A stretch of DNA of 64,000 nucleotides from Edaphochlamys debaryana. Lineage: Eukaryota; Chlorophyta; Chlorophyceae; Chlamydomonadales. A model generated the notes under the pieces. That model did not search any database, had not been told where the DNA came from, and saw only the letters and a list, made by a program, of their open reading frames with translations. Shown piece after piece: positions 47,801 to 59,200 of the stretch (positions within the stretch are counted from its first letter, which is position 1; each line of letters starts with the position of its first letter). Where the stretch lies: the NCBI GenBank assembly GCA_016858145.1, contig JAEHOE010000003.1, positions 1,116,001 through 1,180,000 on the forward strand. Reading direction: 5' to 3'. Both the position numbers and the translations under genes were made by a program.

Positions 47801-49834
47801 CGGCAGCCTCCGCCGGCGCGCTCACGCCCCGCGGAGGCGCGAGCGGCAGGATCGGGGAGGGCTCAGTGGGTGGCGGCGCCGCCGCCGCGGCGGCGGCGGC
47901 AGCGGCCGAGGCGGCGGCGGCAGACCTGGAGCTGACGGTGGCGGTGCTCGACTGCCTGTCTGACACGGTGCTGTCGTCGTGCCAGCACGCGCCGGTGCAT
48001 GTGGGTGCGGGGCACTTGGCCTGACTGAAGGGGAGACCTTGTCAGGGCAGCTGCACAAGGCAGCGGGCGCCAGTGTGAGCTTGCTCAACACGCACCGGGG
48101 ACTTGCTCTTCGGCTTGATGCCTCCTGCCTTGAGGGCCTGGGCGCGTGTTTGCACGCAGGTTCGCCGCACTCTGGTGGAGGTGTTGGACGCGGGGGCGGC
48201 GTCCGCAGCCGCCCCGGCCACCGCCGGCGTGCTGCCGCCACCCGCCGCCACGCCCGGCGCAGCGGCGGCCGCAGCTCTGGCGGCGACAGTTGCGGCTGAC
48301 CGTACGACGCCGTACGACGAGTCTGGCCTGCCGCCCAACAGCCGGCTGAGTCACGTGTGCCTGAACAAGCTGTACGTGCTGTGCAGCCGCGGCCAGGAGC
48401 CGCCCGAGCAGGAGGGCAGGGAGACGCCCGTGGCTCGCGCCCAGCTGGAGGTAGGGCTAGGGCGACGCGGGCGGGGTCGCACCGGGATCGCCTGGAAACT
48501 ATTGTTTGATGTCGATGTCAATGCCGGCCGCCGAGCCTGCAATGCCCAGGACATAGCCCGGACATGGTCTGACCTGTTATGTGTGCTGCTATGTTTACCT
48601 GGGCCCTTGGCATTGCCTGCGCTCCCCCTCTCAGGTGGCTCAGCTGGCTCTGCCCGCCTTCATCTCCCGCTGCGAGGCAGTGCTCAGTGACTTCGTGCGG
48701 GAAGAGGCGCGCGGCGGCCGGGCAGGCGCGGGGGCACAACCGCCCACAGCCGTGGCGGCAGCGGCCTCCGCGGCCGCCCCTTCCGCGGCCGCCCAGGCCC
48801 CAGCTGCAGCTGCAGGGGCCGGCGCAGGCGGCGTGTCGCCGCCGACAACGCCGCGCAGGCAGCCGCCGCCGCTGCTGACGTCGTTCCCGGCGACACCACC
48901 GACGGCGGCCGGCGGCGGCGCCTCGCCCGCCAGCGCGCTGCACGACAAGGCCTGTCACGTGCTGGAGCTGCTCGTCCAACTCAGGGTCGTTCCGGCCGTG
49001 TCGGACGCGCTCCTGCCCTCGCGCCCGCACCTGCGGTTCTGGCTCGAGGTCAGCCGAGCGGTGCGCTCCGGTGGCTCCGCGCCCTCACCCCAGGTGGCGG
49101 CCGCCGCCGCAAGCGCCCCGCTCCTCAGCCCCTCCCTGCTCTCCCGCCACAGCAGCAGCGGGGTCACCGACGGCGGCTTGGCAGGGATGGCGGGGGGTGC
49201 GGGGACGGGGACGGGCGAGGCCCACGGCACGCAGCACGGCGGGGGCTCCTACGCGCCGAGCGTCCGGTCCGAGACCCACAGCATTTCGGGGGTGGGGCGG
49301 ACGTCGTTCACTGCTGGCGGGCCCGCGCCCCCCTTCTTCAACCGCACCTACAGCAGTACGGGCACGCTGCTGGGAGGCAGCGGCGGCAGCGGGGGGCTGC
49401 CAGGCGGCGGCGGCGCAGGCCCCCCGCAACAGCCCTCGCCGCGTGCGGGCGAGGGCAGCGGCGGCGGCGGTTTCGTTGGCGCCGGCGGCCCGGCTGACGG
49501 GCGCCCTCCGCCGCCGTCGCTCTCCCGTATCATCTCCATGAGTGGCCAGTCCACAGCAAGCCAGCCGACCTCCTCCGCAGGCCAGCTGTCAGCACCGCCT
49601 GTGGCCAGCGGAAGCACAATTGCAACTGCCGCCTCAGTTGGCGCCGGCGGTGGCCATCGCAGCCTCCAATGGACCAAGGAGCAGGCCCACCTGGCGGCGC
49701 TGTACGGCGTGCTGGTTGAGTGCGTGACGAATCCGGATCCTGCCGTGCGGAGCGCTGTACAGGGGCTGCTGGCAGGCCTTGGCGGCGGGTTGGGGCTGTG
49801 CCCGTCGCATGTGCAGCACGTACGGCACGCGTAG
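35812..49834 (+). CDS. MON2: MON2-like endosome-Golgi trafficking scaffold
   Basis: Large HEAT-like scaffold related to Sec7-type Arf-GEFs but lacking a Sec7 domain; in other eukaryotes it acts at the trans-Golgi/endosome. 2826 aa, 31 exons: 35812-36027, 36095-36238, 36317-36406, 36530-36628, 36736-37159, 37309-37457, 37632-37736, 37912-38037, 38192-38232, 38365-38502, 38738-38837, 38987-39140, 39321-39469, 39615-39814, 40003-40438, 40601-41368, 41584-42534, 42809-42904, 43183-43818, 44050-44178, 44367-44421, 44631-44800, 45038-45115, 45382-45448, 45615-46213, 46373-46471, 46692-46820, 47081-47377, 47656-48000, 48160-48450, 48635-49834. Family-like blocks: EILTPFALACETKYPKLACI, LRILQASLTIIQSP and ATIRQAVALIFDHSVI (N-terminal DCB/HUS region), LNVSLTAITMLWNVTD (middle), VMLVHHSRNSEQKQWDET, and a C-terminal LAALYGVLVECVTNPDPAV. 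It is much longer than animal MON2 (about 1700 aa) because of Ala/Gly/Pro/Ser-rich inserts. Four introns appear to use GC donors. Confidence 0.88.
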
Positions 49835-50667
49835 GTCTACGGCCTTGGAGCTGCGGTGGTCGAAAAGGCCGCGGCGGCATCTGCCTGCACGCATGGGACA
49901 TGGCGGATGTACTTGTTGGTGTGTGCTCAAATGGTGGCCTGACGCATGAAGGCCAGTCGTAATGCTGCAGCTTGTATTCGGGTGTGGGGCAGCGGGTGCT
50001 TGGGGGGGTTTGAGGATGAGCACGTGGCAAGCTTGGGGGACCGATTGTGAGTTGAGCGTTAGCACTTGGCTGCGGTGACCATAGCGGGAAGGGGGAGTGC
50101 AGGGGGGCAGGCCTCTTGGTGAAATCGACCCGGGTAGTGCTGCGCTGTCGGGCGTAGCTGTTGCATGGGGAGCTGAGCATCTCAGGGGGGTACGCGACAA
50201 GTGGCGTCATCATGGCTTAGTAGGCTGCAAATGCGAAGGCGTGACGAGGGAAACGTAAAGTCTAGCGTCAAGTGGGATCCCTCCCGGACAGGTGGGGCAA
50301 GAGCCCAGGCAACTGGCGCTTCATCTGCAAATGCACAGGCGCCTCACTTGCCCCTTTCCAGCACACTCCGCCCGGCGAAGCGTGCGTTGGCAGCAGCACC
50401 AGTCAACAATGGCCTTTGCCCTTCGGCTTAGTAGGGCTTCGGCGCGCCGACGCATATACCGCTCCAATCCTATTGCACCACGAATGGGCCTTGCGCTCGT
50501 GCCGATTAGGGGGGCGCTCCTCAGCCCGTCATGCACCTCAAGGACCAAGCACGAGGCAAGTGGCGGCCTGCAAGGTCATCCTGGCAAACCATCTGGTCCG
50601 TACGGAGCAACTGGACTGACCAAGTATGTCACGGCTGAGGAAAGGGGGGACAAGTAGCCCGCGAAAG

Positions 50668-50672
50668 TGTAA
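50668..50672 (+). terminator. Candidate TGTAA poly(A) signal of the MON2-like gene
   Basis: First TGTAA after the stop at 49834, implying a 3' UTR of about 0.84 kb. A second one lies at 50995-50999. Confidence 0.4.
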
Positions 50673-51044
50673 GTCCACAACGGTCGGGTGCCGTTGCGGG
50701 TTGGCAGTCTGGTGACAGGGGACGTGGGTGAGAAGGTGAGCCCCGCTGAGTCGCACGTGCCAGGGGCCCCGCGGAGACCGAAGCTCAACGGTGACTGTGG
50801 ACGGGAGATTGAGCAACATTTGAGTAAGGAAGCCGGGGCCAACCTGTCGATTTGGGTCCGGGATGCGGGGGACTGTGCGGGGCCACGCGGGGGGCGCGAG
50901 TGGCGGGCATTGTGGCACCTGTGGGCGAAGCCGACCACCCCCCCGGGTTAGCCACACTTGCTCGCTTCCCAACTCTACATAGCTAGCCTGTGCATGTAAG
51001 AAGCGTTATTAACCTTCAAAGGAAGCTCCTTTAAAGCGTGCGCT

Positions 51045-51058
51045 GTTGAACGTTCAAC
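51045..51058. repeat. 14-bp perfect palindrome in an AT-rich patch
   Basis: GTTGAACGTTCAAC, followed directly by GTTTAAATTAATTTA, unusually AT-rich for this window. It could be a protein-binding site or a small element end; nothing else supports a function. Confidence 0.5.
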
Positions 51059-51983
51059 GTTTAAATTAATTTACCGCTCCACGCCACGCTTGTTCGAGCA
51101 AAGACAACGCGTACCTGTGTTTGTGTAGTGCTCAGATGTGTTTGCTGGCTTCACCGTTCTCGCGGACTGGACTCCCGGCTTCGGTCTGCGCGATGCTGCA
51201 GCCACCACGCTCCGTAGCGAGCAGCTATCGTGCAACACAGCTCTGGTGCACGGTTCATGATTGGGAACGCCTGAATCTCTCAGGGACTGCCGCGAGGTCA
51301 CTAGAGGCAACCCCTCGCCCACCTCCAGCCCGGCGGCCCCTCCCCGAGCTGGCCCCGAGCTGTACTCTCGATGACAGCCAGCATCAGGCCAACACGCCAC
51401 AGCCTGAACCGACGGCTGCATCAACGTGTCAGATGCGGTTGGCGGCCCCGGGCCTGCAGGGAGCCTAGGGCGGGGCGTTTGTCCCGACCAGCCTGAACCG
51501 ACGCCAGCATCAGGCCAGGCCCTTCCACATCAGCACCAGTACTTAAATCACCCGTCTCCTCAGCACGCAGCTGCAGGTGCAGCGGCTGCAGGCTAACAGG
51601 TCAGAAGTTCGACTGACATGGGCCATCCATCCACCCCTACGTGTTCGCGCTCCTAACCACCCGCACCTTAAGCTCCCCTACGCCTCTCACCGTGCGGCTC
51701 TCGCCCGCGACCCCACTCTCCCCACACCGCCACAGGCCAGGACACCGCATAGGAGGAGGCCGTGCCACCGCTGTCCCTTATCAATTGACCTGACGGCCCT
51801 TCCTCATCCATGGCTGCTGCGTCACCGGCGGAGGCAACGGAGTCAGAATTAGCGTCCACACCGTGCGCGGCCACCTCTGGCAGGGCGGCGGCAGCCGTGG
51901 CAGTGGTCGCGGCGATGGCTACGTTCGCAGAGGGGCTAGGCGGCAGCATCGGCGGCCTCGCTCGGCGGTAGGTGGCGCCAGCG

Positions 51984-52173
51984 GCGGGCCGGGTGTCATT
52001 CAGCTTGACGCCCGCCGGCTCCTCGGCTAGCTGCGTGACCTGATCTACACCCGAGGCCTGACCCGGTCGGACCCTTTCCAACGGCAACACAGGGCAGCAC
52101 CCCGCCCTCCCTCCTGAGTGAGCCGCCAGCCGAGGAGCGGGCGGGCACCAAGCTCAATGACACTCGGCCCGAC
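51984..52173. repeat. Inverted pair of protein-coding repeat fragments
   Basis: 51984-52028 (read on minus) and 52128-52173 (read on plus) encode the same peptide pattern: AEEPAGVKLNDTRPA and AEERAGTKLNDTRPD. Most base differences are at codon third positions. This suggests two diverged copies of a mobile-element or multigene-family coding sequence in opposite orientation. The element class is not recognised. Confidence 0.55.
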
Positions 52174-53290
52174 TCGCTCCGTCAGGGGCATGCCGCCTCC
52201 GGCGGACGTGCCTGACACGCACCGGTGAGGGGGATTTGGCCGCTTGGGACGGAGTGCTCAAGGGACGTCGGCTCAGGGGACGAGGGCAGCGGATGCGGGA
52301 GCACGGCAAGCAGCGAGGACGTTCCGTACGATGTATGGGAAGGGACACCAAGCTGCAGCGACCTCCTCTAGCTCATCAGGGCGTGCGTGCGGGGAACGTT
52401 CGAACGTAGCATAACGCAGCGCCGATGGTGCGTGCGCAGCACGCAGGTCGCAGCGCGATGCCGCAACGCGCGCGACGCAGTAGACTCGCTCCAGTGTTCA
52501 GCTATGTGGCGAAGCAGCTTCAGCCGCCCGCAAACGTCCAAGGTCCGCCGCTACTTGCGTCTCGCGAGTCCGGACGCACAACCGCATGCACCTTTCCGTC
52601 AGCGGGATGCACAACAGTACGCACTCATGTCGTCTGACGGTTCCCCCTTTGTCAATCGCACGGAACTCTGATAGCGCTGCAACCGCGCTGCTCGCGACAT
52701 CTCACCCTGCAGTCCACCCTGGGCCCGACTCCCTCTGCGGGCCCAAGGCCCAAGGACGAATCCTGACAGTATACGAGCGTAACCTCTTTTGGCCCGAACG
52801 TGCACACATGAAGAAGGCAACACAATCGTATGTAACAAGGCATTCGTTCGTCAGAGCAAGCGACTGTGCTCGCTCTGAACTAGGTGCTTACCCCCTCGCC
52901 TGTATGACGACGTCGTCCCAGACGCTTCGACGGGCGCTGCGTGATTTAGGAGAGATCAGCGAGCTAGTGCCAAAGTCGCTTTGCTGAGTTTGAGCAGCAG
53001 CGCCAGGCTTGGGGCTGCTTCAGCCGTTTCATCGCCTGGTGTCGCGTCCGTCCTCGGCGGAACGAAGTCCTCGCCCTTTGCAGCTTTTTCACTTCGCAGC
53101 TACGCGCGTTCAGAACAACCTCTCACAAAGTGAGGAGGATTACGTGGCTGGATGTGTACCTGCGTTCCCTCTGCCGTCTCTGCCTCTTCGACCCGACTGC
53201 CCAGACTCGTTGACGTTCGTTCGCCCTGGCGCCGATTTTGCCACGTAGGTGTATCAACGACGACGCACAGGCGCAGCACACCCTCTCGAC

Positions 53291-56200
53291 ATGACACGGC
53301 GGGAGTACCGAGCTCGAGCGGCTGCGCTGCTCGCGCTGGTCCTTGTCCCCGGGGCACTTGGAGGCCAAGACAGCGGCAACGCCGCAACAACAGTAATTCT
53401 GCGGAGCGGTCGCATCGACCTGACGTGAGTGCCAAGGTACAGCCTTGCAATGTTGCGGCGGAGGGGCGCGACGGGGTGTGGCATGGAGGGGGTGCTTCCT
53501 CTGGCCTAACGCATGCATACACGCACGGGACCTTGTGTGTCGGCGGCACGCACACCTGGGAAGGGATGCAGATGCCCTTTGCACGGGGCTGCAAGTAAGA
53601 CCCTTAATCAGGCTGAGCTAGGGCCAGCGGCTACTTAGCTAGGTGCGGGCTCGTGCCTTTAAACTGTTGTGCCTTGGATAGAGCATGTCGGAGGCTGCGT
53701 GATGACTTGCCGGTTGCCGCCCCCGCTAAGCTGGGAAGCGGCTTGGCCACCGTGGTACGCCCCTTGATGATCTTGCAAGCATGTATGGCTTGTGGGAGTC
53801 TACCCGCCGGCGGGTGGCCCCCTTGATTATTATCGGGGGAACCGCACGCAGCATCAAGTTGGGAAATCCCCGCCATGCATCCATGCAACTCTCCACCTGC
53901 CCCCCAGATCCTGAGAGCATTCCTGGTTCTTTGTTGCTCGCAACCACCTCTGCAGGCCTGCAAGCGAGAGGGCGTCGAGGCGCTCCCTGCTGCCGGCTGG
54001 GGACGAGCCACCTCAGCTGTTCCTGGTTTCCCTGGCCGCCGGAGGTGGGCCAGCAGGGTCCTGGAGTAGATCAGGCGCAGGCTCGCTCGTGTACGTAGCC
54101 CGTGCTGCTGGGCACGCATGGGACCGCCGCACGTCAGAGCAGCGAGAGGCGTGATGCTAGCGTCCAACCAACTTTCCCTCGTGCGTGGTTCCAAGGGTCG
54201 CTGCGGCATGGCGGAGCGCGCATGGAACCCCAGTAGAGGCCTATGGCTAGCTTCGAATTGCTCATTGCTATCACTTGACGCACTAGCTAGATGCATAGTT
54301 GAAACGCCAAGCATGCGCGATACGTCCCTTGCTGGTTGCCTTATCCCACAAGCAGGCACCGGGAGAGCGTTCCGCAGCGACGTGCTTGCGGGCGGGGGCC
54401 ACGTGGTGGGTTACATCCCCGATGAGACGGTCATGGTGTGGGGTCCGCCCGGGCCCATGGAGGACGTAGCCAGCAAGCACGGAGCCAACATGGTGGGTGG
54501 GGCCTGGGGCGGAAGGGGGCAGCAAGGAGATCTGGAGGCGGCGCGGGACTAGCGCGGCAACATACAGGAGGGCGCGTGGGGAGATAGAAGGCGGTGACGA
54601 CAGCGGGCAAGAGGCCGCTTCATTCCAACGTTGGGGGCACGCGACTCTATATCTGTCTCGCTCGCTCTCGCCGCCCCTGTGCTTCCCGCTTCATTCCAGG
54701 CAGCCTTTCCCGCCAGCCACAAGGCTCCGGGAGAACTGCGGCGTGAGGTAGAGGCTGCAGGCGCTCGAGCCCGAGACCGGAAGAGAGCGGGACTGGCCAG
54801 CCGAAGCTCTTCGGCAGCTCAGGCCGCCAACCGCAACCTCTGGCAGGATCCCGATCTAGCGGGCTACCAGACCTGGCTGCCGGCGACTCGGTCCGGGGCC
54901 CCTAGCGGTCGCAAGCTGAAGGAGGACGATGGCCCACGGCTGTACGGCATCCAGATCCAAATTGTGCCAGCGCTGCTGCCGGAGGCGCTCCTTGACATAG
55001 AGAAGCAGTGGCCCGACCTGCTGGCCTCTGCCTTGGGTCGCACCGGCGCAAGCGAACCCTGCCGCCCCAAGACAGAGGACATGGACTTGCCGCATGCGAA
55101 GGGCTCCGCCTGGCTTCGAGTATACCTGTGCGCGGAGGTAAGCAAGCAAGGCTCTAAGCAAGTAACGACCGCGTCGGGCTCGCTCCTGCGTTCTTGTTAT
55201 TACTGCTACTACCACGAAAATGTAGGACATGCGCGCGGTAGTTGTAGTAGTTGCGCAGGCGTCCGCCGCCCACCACATACACGCGCTAACCGCCAGTTGC
55301 CCTTTGCTCCATACCCAGGATCTGAGTTCGGGACTGCAGTGGCTGTTGGACCAGGCCGAGACCATGTGGGCTGAGCCCCTGTACCGGATCGGTGAGTACG
55401 GCGGCACGCAGGGTACGGCGCCGTTTTGGGCATCATACGGGCATGCATGCCCTCACTTTGGCACCTGCAACCCGTCATTGTTCGAGCTCGCCCTCTCACT
55501 TTGAGCCTCCGTCCTATGCCCGCTGCATGCACGTGCGTGCTGATCTGCCTCGTTTCTACAGTGGGGGACAACGCCAGGGCCGAGTGGATACTTCAGACCG
55601 GTAAGGCCTGGTACTATCAATAGCGTTTGTGTACAATGTTTTCAGCCCGGCATGCGTGCCTGATCAACCATGTGCGTGTAGTGCGTGTTGGTGGTTATTA
55701 TCTGTTTCACCAGATAGAGCGACACTTCACCCGGCCCCCTATGATCCCCGCCCCCCCGGTTGGCTTCCTTTGCGGATATCGAATTGCAGGCGCGCTGACC
55801 AGGGAGCGTCAAAACAACCCCCTGACGCACAACAGGCCCTACTGGCGGGCGGGGCTCATGGGCAACAGGGAGATCGTGCACGTGGTGGACACAGGGCTCG
55901 ACCTGGCGCACGTGAGGATCGCTGCAGCACTCAAGTGACCATAATTAGGGCGGAATCCTGCGCTCGAGGTTGCTGCGATCGGGTGCACTGCATGTTGTGC
56001 ATATAGTGCATATTATTTTATTATGGGCATGTTAGGTACGACCGCCCTCATCATCACTTGGTTTTCCGCCCTCACCTTGCGAACCATTTCTGAACAGTGC
56101 CACTTCGTGGATGATGCTTTCAACCCGGTTACGCTGTACAATGCGTCCCTGGCGTCTGTCTCCACCCTACCTGATTGGCGTGCGACCAACCACAGGAAGG

Positions 56201-59200
56201 TAGGCCCGCAGGGGTATGCCGTAGTACGACTTCATAGCTGCCATTTCCGCGGGCGAAAGAATTAGTGAGAGGCCGTTTTTCCCTGCACAAGCTAGGTCAC
56301 GGGCAGGTCTCGCCGTGCATGTTGCTTTTGCTCAAACAGTTGTGTACCAACTGTGTACCGACCGCAGATTGTGTACTACGTTGCTGCCAACGGCAATCTA
56401 TACTACGGGGATGAATCAGGCCATGGCACGCACGTGACGGGTAAGTGCGTGGTGATGATCGAACGCACGTAGATAGCTAGCTATTGGACGAAAGGGAGGA
56501 GGCCGGGGGTGCATGCAGATAGAGTAGTGTCCGTCACGCACCGAACGTCTGCACGGCGGCCACACCCCTCATCACCTCGGTGATCAGCAGATAGCGTATC
56601 TTGCCCCGTGGCCTGGTGCTCCGTCGTCCGACGCGAGTCTGCCAAATCTTTGTTGTATGCTCATGTAAGACGTCTTACATGGCGCAGGCTCTGTCCTTGG
56701 AGCCATTGGCAATGGCGACAACAAGTTCAGCCTAGACCTCGGTACCGGGTCCGCCCCAATGGCCCGGGCCAGCGTCATGGATGCTGGGGTGAGATTTAAC
56801 TTCATATAAGCTTGGGGTACCTGAGCTATGTATGGATTTAGAAGTAAGGGCGAGCGAGGGATGGATGGATGGATGGTGGGGCGAGACGCACTGTATCACC
56901 CGCTCGACCCTCTTTCACCCCCTACGTACGGCGGCCCGCATATATAGGTTGAGAACGGCGGAATGAGACTTGCAACCGCGGCGCAGAATGCTTATTACAC
57001 GGTAGGTTATTGACGTGATTAGTGGACGTTGGACTGCGGTGTACGGCCATGGCAGGGTCATTAGGTGTGGATGTTGAATTGTCCTGGTTACATGCGGCCG
57101 AAAAGCCTGTTTCAACAAATAATAAGGCTAATTATCTGACGCCCCTCGCAAACGTTGCCGACCCACAGCCCCTTGCGGTCGTAGGAGCAGGCATTCTAAC
57201 CAACAGCTGGTCATTCGCAATCAAATCAGCCACCTCGTATGGCGGGTGGTGAGTCAGATGTCCTTCTATAATGGTGATAGGGGCATGCTTGCGGGGCAGG
57301 GATGAGCTCGATTGATGATCATGATCACGTGGTGGCCTGATTAGCCTGATGATCCGTGGCAACTGCGCCCCCAGGTCTCGGCTGTTTGACAGAAACCTCT
57401 GGAGGAACCCGGGCATCCTGCACGTGCACTCTGCGGGAAATAATGGTGCGCGCGTGCTTGATTGCCGGCGGCGGACAAAGAGCCAGCCAGCTTGACACAG
57501 CAGCGGGCGGGACACTCAATTGATCAGCATCGCGAGCATGCAGGTGCTGGGGACCAGATGGGCAACACTGTCCATGAAGGAGCCCTTGCCAAGAACGTGG
57601 TGGCGATAGGTGTGTGCCTGGGTGTATTTTCGCAGTGCATGCAGGGCACTAATAAAACAATGTGTGACGTGGGTCTTGAGGCCGCTGCAACGTGCATGTC
57701 CACCTGATTGCGCCAGGTGCCACCGAGAATTGGTCCAGGGATGCCCAGTCGTACAATCTGGACGTCTTGTTCCGTTACACGGACGGCACGAGAGTTGTAA
57801 CTGGATCGGTGAGCGAGCGGGCCCTGGTCAGCTTGGGTACAAGCAAGCGCAAGTGATCATAACTTCGAAGCAAGGGAAACGGGTTTGTGTACGTACGCCT
57901 TGACACGAGTCTTCCCTGCTGTATGCTCACCCCCTAGCTAAACCCCCGCCCCCACCTCGCTCCTCGCCATACACCCCGCCCCGAAGTTCCATGCCAGCTT
58001 TGGGACGACCACCAGCGCCTGGTATGGACTGGTCAGAGAGGCGACCGCGGTAAGACGGGAGCTTTTGTGAACACTGCACTAGGCGAGGAGGCTCACCTGG
58101 CGGGCCTCTTGTGTGCGGAGTACGGCTAGTGCGGCTGCACCTGCGTGCTCCCTTGTCGGCCCAAGCAAGCAAAAGACTACTGTGAGTGCTAGCCGACCCT
58201 CTGCCCTCCGACGGTACGGTGCCGGTGTTGCCGAACAGGCACGCCGGAGTGTGGTCCTGGCCAATCCTGAGAACGGTTGCAGCGCAGTCGCTGGGAGCTA
58301 TACGAACAGGGTAGTCTTGATGTCTCTAGATGTCACCTCCTGCAGCGTGGCGGCGAAGGCAGAAACGGCCAGGACGGGGGGCGCGGCGGCCGTCATCTTC
58401 TACCGGAATGGTAAGGCATTGCACGTTCTTGGCAGTTGCCCCCGGCGGGGCCGCCTCTGCCGCAATCTACTGGTTGTCACAGCGGCCCTTTTGCTGACCC
58501 TGTTGTTACCCTGGCTCGGGCCCACAGATGACCAGTTTGCTTTCAGCGGAGCCTTCCCAGAATTACCTGGTGGCGTTTTTCCGATGATCACAACCATTAA
58601 CAGCACGGTCATTTCGCGGGTAAGCGTCAAGGATCAAGCATACCCGCCCGGCTGCTGACTTTGGGAGGGGATCAAAGAGATGGCCGATGACCCGGACAAA
58701 TCCTCATTACCGTGACATTAAAGGAGCCTGGTCCGTCCATCTATTCCCATCCATTCTGCAAACAGAATCAAGCAGCATGGCTAAGAAATGCTTTGGGCCT
58801 CCCCGGCGCGGACCTCCATCTATACGCTGTTTTAGCTGCATCAGCAGGCGTAAGTGACATGGCACTGCTTGTGCCCGTTCGTTACGATTGAGCTCATCAT
58901 CCCAGATGTGTGTAGTGCGTGGTTAACCACAACTTTTTCCCATCCAACCCAGCCCGACCCTCTCGTCTGGAGGCAAGAAGGGATGGTGACACGCTTTTCG
59001 TCGTACGGGCCTTCTCCAGGTAGGTCGGAGGCGTGAATCGAGTGATGATTAGCCGGGTAGACTCTATTCTGACGTAATGAGGTCCAGCCAGGGTCGGCCT
59101 GATCTAGGTTCATGTTTCCTCATTTCAGCGTTGGTTGTCCCCAAGACAAGATCCGTGAGGATGAGGCCGCTGCGGGTGTTCAGGGCATGGTACAGAAGAA

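Larger units (their letters stand above)
49835..53290. other. Intergenic spacer with repeat remnants
   Basis: 3.4 kb between MON2 and the subtilase. It holds TGTAA signals (50668, 50995), a 14-bp palindrome in an AT-rich patch (51045-51058), two copies of a GCCAGCATCAGGCCA motif near 51367 and 51501, and the inverted coding-repeat pair at 51984-52173. The 88-codon frame 50688-50951 is of mixed composition and unrecognised. Confidence 0.5.

Noticed and set aside
53009..53248. Short plus-strand frame upstream of the subtilase
   Set aside because: No motif and no splice link to the signal-peptide exon at 53291; more likely 5' flanking DNA.
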